DNA of 43,035 nt from Lachnospiraceae bacterium (GTDB lineage: Bacteria > Bacillota > Clostridia > Lachnospirales > Lachnospiraceae): NCBI GenBank assembly GCA_024696825.1, contig JAILGL010000010.1:1-43035 (forward strand), read 5' to 3'. Position 1 is the first letter of the stretch. Every line of letters begins with the position of its first letter. The notes beneath the pieces were generated by a model, which was not told the origin of the DNA, did not search any database, and saw only the letters and a list, made by a program, of their open reading frames with translations. Of the stretch, positions 35,421 through 43,035 are shown in pieces. The position numbers and the translations under genes were made by a program.

Positions 35421-35460
35421 AAAAAAACAGCAAGAGGGCAATCAAAGATTGTCCTCTTGC
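35421..35460 (-). terminator. Strong intrinsic terminator of the msmX-type gene
   Basis: Minus strand GCAAGAGGACAATC (35460-35447) pairs over 14 positions, with one G-U pair, with GATTGCCCTCTTGC (35443-35430) around a 3-nt loop, followed by TG and seven T. It ends transcription from the sugar ABC ATPase before the regulator-ftsE unit begins. Confidence 0.93.
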
Positions 35461-35498
35461 TTATAGGAAGAAAAAACATTATGAATTAATCATATTTA

Positions 35499-36611
35499 TT
35501 AGTTTGTGATAACTCTCTCTGTCTCCTTATCGAATACATGAATCTTATTAGTATCGATAGCGATAGGAATTGTATCACCAGGACGTGCAGTTGTACGTGG
35601 GCTAACACGAACAGTAATGTCATGTCCTTCTGTACTTAAGTATAAGAATACTTCAGCACCGAGCATCTCGTAAACTCTTACTGTAGCCATGATTACATTA
35701 TCAGTACCACTGCTTACATAGATCTCGTCATCATTAATATCCTCTGGACGAATTCCAAGGATAACTTCCTTACCAACATATCCACCTTCAACAAGCTTCT
35801 CAGCCTTAGCCTCTGGAAGAGTGATAGCATATGAACCAAATACAAGCTTAACATCTCCACCATCATCAACAGCCTGGCAATCGATGAAGTTCATCTGTGG
35901 TGAACCAATGAATCCAGCAACGAATAAGTTGCATGGCTTAGTATAAAGATCGATAGGTGTAGCAACCTGCTGCATAACACCGTCCTTCATAACTACGATA
36001 CGTGTACCAAGAGTAAGAGCCTCTGTCTGGTCATGTGTAACGTAGATAATAGTAGACTCAAGTCTCTGATGAAGCTTTGAAATCTCTATACGCATCTGTA
36101 CACGAAGCTTAGCATCAAGGTTTGAAAGAGGCTCGTCCATAAGGAATACCTTAGGCTTACGAACGATAGCACGTCCCATAGCAACACGCTGTCTCTGACC
36201 ACCTGATAAAGCCTTTGGCTTACGATCAAGAAGATGATCGATACCAAGAATCTTAGCAGCCTCGTTAACGAGAAGATCAATTCTATCCTTAGGTGTTTTT
36301 CTTAACTTAAGACCGAATGCCATATTGTCATAAACTGACATATGTGGATAAAGAGCGTAGTTCTGGAATACCATCGCAATATCTCTATCCTTAGGCTCAA
36401 CATCGTTCATAAGATTACTACCAATCCAAAGCTCTCCGCTTGAAATCTCCTCAAGACCTGCAATCATACGAAGTGTTGTAGACTTACCACAACCTGAAGG
36501 TCCAACGAAGATGATGAATTCCTTATCTGCAACATCGAGATTGAAATTCTTAACTGCAACGAATCCGTTTGGATACTGTTTTCCAATATTTTTTAGTGAC
36601 AAACTAGCCAT
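35499..36611 (-). CDS. msmX: MsmX/UgpC-type sugar ABC transporter ATPase
   Basis: The 370-residue ATP-binding protein powers carbohydrate importers of the CUT1 type. It has Walker A GPSGCGKSTT, the Q-loop VFQNYALYPHM, signature LSGGQRQRVAMGRAI, Walker B KVFLMDEPLSNLDA, the H-loop VTHDQTEA, and the C-terminal regulatory TOBE region (about 235-370). It stands alone between two terminators with no permease or binding protein. This is how the shared, multi-system ATPases MsmX (Bacillus) and MsiK (Streptomyces) are encoded. It therefore probably serves several sugar importers elsewhere (inference). Confidence 0.93.
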   Translation of the reverse strand: MASLSLKNIGKQYPNGFVAVKNFNLDVADKEFIIFVGPSGCGKSTTLRMIAGLEEISSGELWIGSNLMNDVEPKDRDIAMVFQNYALYPHMSVYDNMAFGLKLRKTPKDRIDLLVNEAAKILGIDHLLDRKPKALSGGQRQRVAMGRAIVRKPKVFLMDEPLSNLDAKLRVQMRIEISKLHQRLESTIIYVTHDQTEALTLGTRIVVMKDGVMQQVATPIDLYTKPCNLFVAGFIGSPQMNFIDCQAVDDGGDVKLVFGSYAITLPEAKAEKLVEGGYVGKEVILGIRPEDINDDEIYVSSGTDNVIMATVRVYEMLGAEVFLYLSTEGHDITVRVSPRTTARPGDTIPIAIDTNKIHVFDKETERVITN

Positions 36612-36721
36612 TTAATAGTTCCTCCTGTTAATTATTAATAAATTTAATGCTCTTTTCAGCACCATCCTCAAATCATGTATTATATACTACACCATTTGCT
36701 AAAAGAATACTATAGAATAAT

Positions 36722-36753
36722 TGCACAAAAAATCAAATGATTTTTTGTGCAAC
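36722..36753 (-). terminator. Terminator-like inverted repeat after the LytR_C gene
   Basis: TTGCACAAAAAATCA (36722-36736) and its complement (36739-36753) form a near-perfect 15-bp inverted repeat; in RNA the minimal loop is 4-6 nt. It starts 27 nt after the stop at 36780. The stem is AT-rich with an internal run of T and a TTATTC tail, so strength is uncertain. Confidence 0.55.
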
Positions 36754-36779
36754 ACTTACAAAAATATGTTACAAATTTG

Positions 36780-38051
36780 TTAATTGGCATCTACGGTGCC
36801 AAGAATGATCTTTATATCATAGCCTGAATCCACTGTTCCTACTGTAATCTTAGGATTTGAGAAGTAGCTTTCCAAATCACTATAATCACCTTCCTTAGGA
36901 ACTACTATTTCAGTCTGAGTATGAACATCATTAGTATAATTACCAACCTTTGAAACAGTGAAACCATTTCCTGACAGTCTGGTCTTGAATTTTGCAGCTA
37001 AGCCGTTGATTTTACTACCATTTAAGAGAATAATCTTCTTACCCTTGCAGGCACTTGCTTTCTCTCCATCTCCAGGCTTTGATACTATAACTGTATCTCC
37101 GCTCTCTGACTTAGTCTCTGAACTAGCCTCTGGATCACTACTTTCAGTACTTGTTGAAGTACCCTTTCCTGTAAGCTGTCCAAACTGTGAATCTGTATAA
37201 GTAGTCTTATTATTAATAATATTATTAATATAAGTCTTAGCTACATCTGTATCTATGGTATAGAATGAGCTGCCCTTCTTCTTAGCAGGAAGTGTCCAGT
37301 AATGGAAGCACTCCGGTGAAATGCTGGCATAAGCTTCTACATAACCAATCTTACTGTATACGGTAAGGTTAGAATCAATCTTTTCATAATCATCCTTGAT
37401 GAATTTCTCAATCTTTAACTGATCGTCACCATAAGAAAGAAGCTTACTAATGTATTCATCCTTCATTACATAGGTATCCATCTTAACAGATTTCTTCTTA
37501 TTACCATCCATATATTTCTGTTTAACAGATTTCTTTTTAGTATATTTTTCTTTAAACTCTGCCTTGTTAAGAACCGTATAGTAGCTGAATTCAACTCCCG
37601 TCATCTTCTCTACCACAAGGGTTGCATAGCCATAAGCGTCCTTATTATTGCTAAAATACTGTTTAAGCTTGGTAATTCTTGCAACCTGCGGAATCTGATC
37701 AGATACCAGTGTAAGCTTTCTGTACATCTTAGCAGGTATTGTATATAAGGTTTTTACCGGAATAGTCACATAATCCATGTTCTTAGTCTCGGTGTTACAT
37801 ACCTCAAGAAGAAGAGCTACCACTCTTTCCTTATCATCAATAACAAATATAAGATTTTTAGATATCTTGTCTGTTTTAGCCTGACTCTTAATATCCTCAA
37901 GCTCCTTAAGTGAACTATTTTCCTTTGGCTGTTTGGTCTTAAGTACTTTATATGAAACAAAATAAGAACCAACTCCGACGCCTATAATCACCAAAATAAG
38001 AAACAGTGATTTAATAAGGCTTTTCAGGAAAAAAAGAAATACATTCTTCAT
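36780..38051 (-). CDS. Membrane-anchored LCP-like protein with LytR_C domain
   Basis: The 423-residue product has an N-terminal membrane helix (about 15-35, SLFLILVIIGVGVGSYFVSY). A region (about 60-285) faintly resembles the LytR-CpsA-Psr fold at NLIFVIDDKERVVALLLEVC, but the conserved arginine motifs of active LCP transferases are not evident. After a Ser/Thr/Glu linker comes a clear LytR_C domain (about 335-423, KIILLNGSKINGLAAKFKTR to YDIKIILG). Active LCP proteins attach teichoic-type polymers to peptidoglycan; this one may be a non-catalytic or diverged relative. A wall role fits the L,D-transpeptidase gene upstream. Confidence 0.7.
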   Translation of the reverse strand: MKNVFLFFLKSLIKSLFLILVIIGVGVGSYFVSYKVLKTKQPKENSSLKELEDIKSQAKTDKISKNLIFVIDDKERVVALLLEVCNTETKNMDYVTIPVKTLYTIPAKMYRKLTLVSDQIPQVARITKLKQYFSNNKDAYGYATLVVEKMTGVEFSYYTVLNKAEFKEKYTKKKSVKQKYMDGNKKKSVKMDTYVMKDEYISKLLSYGDDQLKIEKFIKDDYEKIDSNLTVYSKIGYVEAYASISPECFHYWTLPAKKKGSSFYTIDTDVAKTYINNIINNKTTYTDSQFGQLTGKGTSTSTESSDPEASSETKSESGDTVIVSKPGDGEKASACKGKKIILLNGSKINGLAAKFKTRLSGNGFTVSKVGNYTNDVHTQTEIVVPKEGDYSDLESYFSNPKITVGTVDSGYDIKIILGTVDAN

Positions 38052-38128
38052 TATTCATACCTCATCTAACTATTAATATTTGCATTATCCTGCAATATTA
38101 TATCAAAACAATTCTTTTATGTAAAGCA

Positions 38129-38159
38129 AAATGGCTATGGTAATATTTTCACCATAGCC
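38129..38159 (-). terminator. Hairpin terminator after the SRP RNA gene
   Basis: Minus strand GGCTATGGT (38159-38151) pairs perfectly over 9 bp with ACCATAGCC (38141-38133), followed by ATTTTG and further T. It lies about 27 nt past the mature SRP RNA end and would stop read-through before the LytR_C gene. Confidence 0.7.
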
Positions 38160-38185
38160 CTAAATTCTAAAATAAAAATATATAA

Positions 38186-38457
38186 AAACCGTGCATCTTG
38201 TTTTGAATAAATCTACACAAACGTTACCAATGCAGGAAAACTCGGCCCAGGCTACCTCGCGGCACACGGGAAATCTCGCTTAGTGCTGCTAGGTTCCCCT
38301 CCTGACACGGTTCACGAGCACCCATTGCGCAAGACCCAAACGTCAACGCCACCTACAAAGGGCTGCTTTGTATAAAGTTACCCGGGACAAGACATCACCC
38401 CTGCTAAAGCGGATTGCAGGTATAGGGCACCGCTAACTCCCCGGCTAGCACGGAACT
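38186..38457 (-). ncRNA. ffs: Signal recognition particle RNA, large bacterial type with Alu domain
   Basis: The SRP RNA with Ffh targets membrane proteins to SecY. On the minus strand the ends pair (TTCCGTGC near 38455 with GCACGGT at 38194-38188). The 5' Alu domain reads GTTAGCGGTGCCCTATAC then TGCAATCCGCT, as in the Bacillus scRNA. The middle holds GTTGACGTTTGGGTCTTGCG, and the S-domain tip has TCAGGAGGGGAACCTAGCAG (helix 8 with a GGAA loop), followed by GCCTGGGCCGAG. About 270 nt is the expected size for Bacillus/Clostridium. A run of five T follows the 3' end. Exact ends are approximate. The local GC content is clearly above its surroundings, as expected for a stable RNA. Confidence 0.96.
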
Positions 38458-38508
38458 TTATGACATAAATAAAATGCTAATAATAGCTTTTTACACAGCG
38501 CATTAACC
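38458..38508 (-). other. SRP RNA 5' flank (likely precursor leader)
   Basis: About 45 nt lie between the predicted start point (near 38502) and the mature 5' end. They contain only a short GCTA/TAGC hairpin near 38476-38487. Bacillus scRNA is cut from a longer precursor by RNase III, and the same could apply here. Together with the promoter, the RNA and the terminator this accounts for most of the 525-nt gene-free stretch 38052-38576; nothing else is seen in it. Confidence 0.4.
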
Positions 38509-38537
38509 ATAATACACTAAGTAAAATATAATATCAA
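38509..38537 (-). promoter_or_regulatory. SRP RNA promoter
   Basis: Minus strand TTGATA (38537-38532) and TATTAT (38514-38509) with a 17-base spacer, one to two mismatches from consensus, directed at the SRP RNA. The predicted start is near 38502. Confidence 0.6.
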
Positions 38538-38576
38538 ATGGAAATTTATATTTAAAACAAATTTATTCCCATAAAA

Positions 38577-39923
38577 TTAATAGATAATAACAGGTGTCAT
38601 GGTTTCAACTGCATCATAAAGACTTGAAGCAAATGAAAGCGGCAGGTTGATACATCCATGAGAACCACTGTAGGTATAGATATTACCTCCAAATCTGCCT
38701 CTCCAGGTAGCATCATGAAGACCTACACCTGTATTAGTAAGTCTCATCCATTTATTAACCCATGTTCTGTAATTATCACCCTCGAGATATTTACCATTAA
38801 CCTTTTCAGAAATGAAATAAACACCCTTTGGAGTATCGTGCTCACCCTGTCTTCCGGTTACACAGTCTGATTCCATAAGAAGCTTTCCGTTCTTGATGTA
38901 TTTTACATGCTGATCAGAAATACTTACCTCTATAAATGACTTACCAAAGTCATTAACTCCATCACCAAATTTGGATTTCTCACTCATCTCAGGAACTCTG
39001 TTACCAGCTGTTAAACCTCTGTTAATAGCCTTCTTAACATAAGCTGACTCAGCTTCCCTGTTCATGGTATTACCATAGGTTCCACCTACAACAGTAACCT
39101 TTTTCTTAGTCTTATAAGGTGTGAACTCTCTTGTCATACCGATAGATGTATAATAAGCTGCAAGCTTATTTAAAAATGTCTCTATAAAAGAGAGATCAGT
39201 AATAACTCTTCTCCCCTTTAAGGTAACATGTTCTTTAATATCTTCCCAGCTAAGAGTTGCTCCACTGGTGTATTTGAGATTAACCTTGCTGTATTTATCA
39301 AGTCTCTTATAGGCTTTTTCAAGCTTCTTCTCGGTAACTCTTGGAACCTGATAAACATCCTTGTCACCGACCTCAACTTCCATATCGCCTTTATTAATAG
39401 CATCTGTAACTGCCTTAGCAACTCTTACAAGTAAAAGCTTAGTACCCTTTTCTTCTTTTTCAAGAGTTACTCCCTCATCAGTCATAGTGATTTTAGCGTT
39501 TTTAGCCTTGTGTCTTTCACCATTAATGGTATCAAGATCAGCTCTTAAATCAGCCAAATCATCCACATCTCTCATTTTCCATTTAAAAAGAGTTTTTGCG
39601 GAAGAAAGCTCCATATAATATTTGAAAATATTAGCCTTCTTAAGCTCGTTAATCTTATCCTCATCAAAAGAATAGTCAACTACATGAGTATGACTGAGCT
39701 TTAAGATTTCCTTACCGTTTTCAAAAATAGTAAAGTTTTCCTTGTCCTTTGCATCATCATAAGCGTCCTCAATAACGCCCTTAGCATTCTTTAATGATAC
39801 AACCTTTTCTTTCTCTCCATCGTAAACTTTAATTGGTTTTATTACCCAAACCACAACGGCTGCAATAATAACAACTGCAAGCAAAGCGCCCAAAACTATG
39901 AGTAATTTTGTACGGGTCTTCAT
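38577..39923 (-). CDS. L,D-transpeptidase (YkuD) with peptidoglycan-binding-type N-terminus
   Basis: Forms 3-3 peptide cross-links or attaches molecules to peptidoglycan outside the membrane. The 448-residue product has an N-terminal membrane helix (about 5-28, LLIVLGALLAVVIIAAVVVW). Residues about 45-310 fit PG_4-type putative peptidoglycan-binding repeats. The C-terminal YkuD domain (about 325-448) has GVGLHDATWRGRFGG and the active-site motif SGSHGCINLP with H422 and C424. The catalytic motif is intact. An AAGGAGAG site precedes the ATG. The 273-nt stretch before it (39924-40196) holds no gene I can support. It is encoded just upstream of the SRP RNA gene. Confidence 0.95.
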   Translation of the reverse strand: MKTRTKLLIVLGALLAVVIIAAVVVWVIKPIKVYDGEKEKVVSLKNAKGVIEDAYDDAKDKENFTIFENGKEILKLSHTHVVDYSFDEDKINELKKANIFKYYMELSSAKTLFKWKMRDVDDLADLRADLDTINGERHKAKNAKITMTDEGVTLEKEEKGTKLLLVRVAKAVTDAINKGDMEVEVGDKDVYQVPRVTEKKLEKAYKRLDKYSKVNLKYTSGATLSWEDIKEHVTLKGRRVITDLSFIETFLNKLAAYYTSIGMTREFTPYKTKKKVTVVGGTYGNTMNREAESAYVKKAINRGLTAGNRVPEMSEKSKFGDGVNDFGKSFIEVSISDQHVKYIKNGKLLMESDCVTGRQGEHDTPKGVYFISEKVNGKYLEGDNYRTWVNKWMRLTNTGVGLHDATWRGRFGGNIYTYSGSHGCINLPLSFASSLYDAVETMTPVIIY

Positions 39924-40196
39924 ACTTAAAACCTCTCTCCTTAAATTAAAATCACCTATAATCTAAATGCAACATCTATATCCTTTACTTTATGCCAATT
40001 AACAGTTCTTAAAACCTCTATAAAAAATCAAATGTGATTCCTTATAAATGCTTTAAATACGTTAAATGTAAAAACCAAAGCCAAAAACCATAGTCTCCTA
40101 AGCATAAATCTTATAAATATTAACACCATAATTATTTTTAAGCAAGAAAAAATGTCTAATTATTACAAAATTTGGCATTTTTGATAAATTATTCAA

Positions 40197-43035
40197 TTAA
40201 AATGTAATAATATTGTTAAAAATGCCCTCATTTTCCTTTATCTTTTCCTCAGAACCAATTACGCAAATCTCCCCATAAGAAGCCACCTCGCGGACCACGT
40301 CAGCAAAGGCTCTTATATCTTCAATATCAAGATTTAAAAGCTGCTCTCTCTCTTCATTCAGACGACTGACATCCTTCTTTGTCAAATACCATCTGAAAGC
40401 ACGCAAAGCTTCTGCTCTATCTGATATAGGACTGTCAATGCTTCCACAGGTTGATATAACCGCCTTATCTAACTCTCTCTCATCTAACTCAGCGGTTGCA
40501 AGGTAATCACCGGCTTCTCTATAGGCCTCTAAGGTTTCTGTAAGCTTAGGGTCTCTGTACGATGAAAATACAGCCTTTCCATTAGGTTGTAATCTTATAA
40601 AAACGCCATAAGCTCCATTTAAAACTCTTACTCGGTTCCAAAGATATCCGGAATTAAGCATACTTCCTATTAAAGGAACTATACCCTTCTTAATCTTTGA
40701 AGGATCATACTTACCTGCAAGAGCCACATATTGAATCTTTGCAGGAGTTGTAAAGCCTTCGCTCTTATCCTTTATTACAGTGTCATTAATAAACTTATGT
40801 TCAAAGGCTGGAACCTCATCTGTAAAACAGTCTAAGAGATTTGATTTTTTAATCTCACTCTTAAACAATTCATAATCCTCATCTGATCCAATGTATAGCA
40901 TAGTAAGATTATTCTTACTTCTAAGTGAAGTAATGAGGGTTTTTGCATACTCTGCAAATTCATCTATTTTATTATCATTAATAAGCTTTTCAAGAAGCTT
41001 CATATATCCAATACCATCGGAATAATCCTTAATAGCCTCATCCTCATAGATATGAGCTAAAGCTCTTTCAGAAGCTGTAGCATGACCTGCATAAAGACCT
41101 GAGCTCTTAAGTTTTGAAAGCTGCTCAAGAATAAGTTCCTTTATCCTGTCTACATCATCAAACTGAGTCTCAAATAAAACCTCTTTTAAGTATTCAAAGG
41201 ACTTATCAAGATTTTCATTCAGACACTTTACAAGAGTCATATAGTCAAGAATCAAATTAAAATCTTTATCACAATCAATGTCTACACCAAAAGAAGCAGC
41301 TCCCAGGTGAATTCCTTTAAATGCTTCAAGAGCAGAGTAACTGTAATTCTTTGTTGAAAGGCTTCCGAGTAAAAGAGTAAGAGTATTTAAGGCAAATACA
41401 TTATCCTTGTAATCCGATAAATCAGTTCGAATCATATAGTAGCTGATTCCATTAGACTTAACATTGCTCCTAAAAACCTTCATTCCTTCAAAGCTGTCTT
41501 CCTTAATATCAGAACATCTCACAGTCTTACTCAAATCATCCCTGGTAAGCAAAGGAATAGTATTTAACTCTTCAGGAGTTGAAGGAGTGTTCTGATAATC
41601 CTTTAATTTCTTAGTGTCAGCAATGAGCTTTTCAATCTCTTCATCTGAAAGAGAAGCCTTAAATGCTTCAAGCTCCTCTCTGGTCTTCTTGTCAACCCTT
41701 GCAGTAAGCCCTTCTGAAGGAGCATATTCCACCATAACCTTATTATTGTTATTAATAAAATGTTCTTCTATTAATTTCTCAAAATAATCTGACTCTATAT
41801 CCTTATGGAATTCGTCATAAATCCAGCTATCCTTGAATTTATTAAATGCAGCTTCATCCTCATAAAGCCAGGTATTCATGGCTCTTATACCATAGATTAA
41901 GCCCTTTGGAGTAATACCAAATTCCTTTTCCTTAGCTGCAAATTCACGAAGATTAATTCTTGCCAAAAGTAAATCCTTATCAATACCCTCTGAAACCACC
42001 TGTTTCATGGTATTTTCAATAACTTCAAAAAGCTCCTTCTTCTTACCTGCAGGAGCATTTTTTACATAGATGGCAAGATATCCCTGTCGGAATAAATCAC
42101 AGTAATCAGAGATAATCTCCTCTCCAAGACCAGCCTTAACTATAGCCTCCTTAACCTTTGCACCGGAAACATCTAAAAGAATCTCCGTACACATGGCTAG
42201 AGCCTTTGTAACCTTGTCATTCTGAGTAACATCAAGTTTTATACCATAGGCATACATGGTCTTATTGCCTTCAGCTTCACCCTTATTTACTGCATACTCA
42301 TAATCAGCCTCTCTAGGTTCACTAAAGTCAGGCTGAAGGGAAATCTGAGAATCCACCTTAAGCTCATCATAATCCTTAAGATAGTTCTCATCTATCCAGT
42401 TAAGTCTTTCCTCTACATCTATATCTCCATAAAGATAAATATAAGAATTGGAAGGATGATAGTATTTACTATGATATGCAAGATATTCCTCTCTTGTAAG
42501 ACTTGGAATAACCTCAGGATTTCCGCCTGAATCATATTTATATTCACAGTCAGGATAGAGCTCCTTAATAAGATAAGTCTCCATAATGCCATCCACTGAA
42601 GAATAAGCACCCTTCATCTCATTATAAACAACGCCATTATATATAACAGGAGAGTCCTTGTCCTCAAGCTCGTAATGCCATCCCTCCTGCTTAAAAATCT
42701 CCTCGATATCATAAATATTTGGATTAAATACAGCATCCAGATATACATGCATAAGGTTCTTAAAATCCTTATCATTATAGCTTGCAACAGGATACATAGT
42801 CTTATCCGGATAGGTAGTCGCATTAAGATAGGTATTAACGGAACCCTTTATAAGCTCGATAAATGGGTCCTTTACCGGAAAGTTCTTAGAACCGCAAAGC
42901 ACTGTATGCTCGATAATATGCTGCACACCCTTATCACTGTCAGAAGGTGTACGGAAAGCAATATTAAAAACCTTATTAATGTCTTCATTGGATAAAACTA
43001 AAACTCTAGCCTTTGTCTTCTTGTGTCTAAAAAGC
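40197..43035 (-). CDS. M16C (presequence-protease-like) insulinase-family zinc peptidase, N-terminus cut by window edge
   Basis: About 945 residues are visible, and the reading frame is open to the right edge. The visible N-terminus LFRHKKTKARVLVLSNEDIN and FRTPSDSDKGVQHIIEH match the M16C family beginning, so probably only 20-40 residues are missing and the GTG at 42926 is not the start. The inverted zinc motif is HIIEH, followed by TVLCGSKNFPVKDPFIELIK and NATTYPDKTMYPV. The third ligand lies in the glutamate-rich NEMKGAYSS region. The second half is the usual non-catalytic repeat. M16C enzymes (PreP, CYM1) degrade peptides in a closed chamber; no signal peptide can be seen, so it is probably cytosolic. 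Confidence 0.94.
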   Translation of the reverse strand, partial: LFRHKKTKARVLVLSNEDINKVFNIAFRTPSDSDKGVQHIIEHTVLCGSKNFPVKDPFIELIKGSVNTYLNATTYPDKTMYPVASYNDKDFKNLMHVYLDAVFNPNIYDIEEIFKQEGWHYELEDKDSPVIYNGVVYNEMKGAYSSVDGIMETYLIKELYPDCEYKYDSGGNPEVIPSLTREEYLAYHSKYYHPSNSYIYLYGDIDVEERLNWIDENYLKDYDELKVDSQISLQPDFSEPREADYEYAVNKGEAEGNKTMYAYGIKLDVTQNDKVTKALAMCTEILLDVSGAKVKEAIVKAGLGEEIISDYCDLFRQGYLAIYVKNAPAGKKKELFEVIENTMKQVVSEGIDKDLLLARINLREFAAKEKEFGITPKGLIYGIRAMNTWLYEDEAAFNKFKDSWIYDEFHKDIESDYFEKLIEEHFINNNNKVMVEYAPSEGLTARVDKKTREELEAFKASLSDEEIEKLIADTKKLKDYQNTPSTPEELNTIPLLTRDDLSKTVRCSDIKEDSFEGMKVFRSNVKSNGISYYMIRTDLSDYKDNVFALNTLTLLLGSLSTKNYSYSALEAFKGIHLGAASFGVDIDCDKDFNLILDYMTLVKCLNENLDKSFEYLKEVLFETQFDDVDRIKELILEQLSKLKSSGLYAGHATASERALAHIYEDEAIKDYSDGIGYMKLLEKLINDNKIDEFAEYAKTLITSLRSKNNLTMLYIGSDEDYELFKSEIKKSNLLDCFTDEVPAFEHKFINDTVIKDKSEGFTTPAKIQYVALAGKYDPSKIKKGIVPLIGSMLNSGYLWNRVRVLNGAYGVFIRLQPNGKAVFSSYRDPKLTETLEAYREAGDYLATAELDERELDKAVISTCGSIDSPISDRAEALRAFRWYLTKKDVSRLNEEREQLLNLDIEDIRAFADVVREVASYGEICVIGSEEKIKENEGIFNNIITF

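Noticed and set aside
36680-36685. TATAAT upstream of the msmX-type gene as its promoter
   Set aside because: No acceptable -35 box at 16-18 bases (TTCTTT is the best); a promoter must exist nearby but this one is not supported enough to list.
38220-38450. GC-rich patch as possible foreign DNA, tRNA cluster or rRNA fragment
   Set aside because: It matches the large SRP RNA in order and key motifs; no tRNA fold or rRNA segment was recognisable.
42926-42928. GTG at 42926 as the start of the M16C peptidase
   Set aside because: The frame continues upstream to the window edge with residues typical of the family N-terminus, so this codon is an internal valine.

Overview
The window looks like chromosomal DNA of a low-GC Gram-positive anaerobe of class Clostridia, most likely a Lachnospiraceae member (inference from gene content and protein style, not from a database search). 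Supporting signs are the intact S10-spc ribosomal protein order, a four-cysteine zinc adenylate kinase, a zinc-ribbon S14, a large Bacillus/Clostridium-type SRP RNA with an Alu domain, FtsEX with a PcsB-like hydrolase, and big secreted BspA/CotH-type proteins with lysine-rich C-termini. No mobile element, CRISPR array, tRNA or rRNA was seen.

Positions 1-14576 (minus strand): a S10-spc superoperon reading rpsJ-rplC-rplD-rplW-rplB-rpsS-rplV-rpsC-rplP-rpmC-rpsQ-rplN-rplX-rplE-rpsN-rpsH-rplF-rplR-rpsE-rpmD-rplO-secY-adk-map-infA. It is followed, with a one-base stop/start overlap, by an unusual HAD-phosphatase/histidine-phosphatase fusion cut by the window edge, where rpmJ would normally stand. 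The main promoter lies about 350 nt before rpsJ, with a long structured leader. Further structured gaps lie before rplC, before rplB, before rplO and before adk. Before rplO and before adk, a promoter with near-consensus boxes is interleaved with a hairpin, so that read-through RNA folds the hairpin whereas RNA started locally cannot fold it fully.

Positions 14600-17762 (plus strand): a divergent two-gene unit encoding a membrane Ser/Thr kinase with a Ser/Asn/Lys-rich outer tail, and an unrecognised 441-residue partner, closed by a bidirectional terminator.

Positions 17765-27122: surface and sugar functions. These are a secreted BspA-like leucine-rich-repeat protein with Ser/Pro repeats, a DMT permease, an acidic membrane-anchored helical protein (plus strand), a 1145-residue secreted CotH-kinase protein, and a GH42 beta-galactosidase.

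Positions 27201-36611 (minus strand): msmX-type sugar ABC ATPase; then, after its terminator, a run of CdaR/PucR-like regulator, ftsE (with a roughly 258-residue acidic N-terminal extension), ftsX, an M23 coiled-coil peptidase, an S41 C-terminal protease and uvrB. The ftsE-ftsX-M23 trio is the FtsEX-activated peptidoglycan hydrolase system of cell division.

Positions 36780-43035 (minus strand): cell-wall genes (a degenerate LCP-like protein with a LytR_C domain, and an L,D-transpeptidase) flank the SRP RNA gene; an M16C peptidase is cut by the right edge.

No clearly new defence or biosynthetic system was found. The strongest candidates for undescribed biology are the promoter-in-hairpin junctions of the ribosomal operon, its structured leaders, the kinase/partner pair, the FtsE extension and the double-phosphatase fusion.
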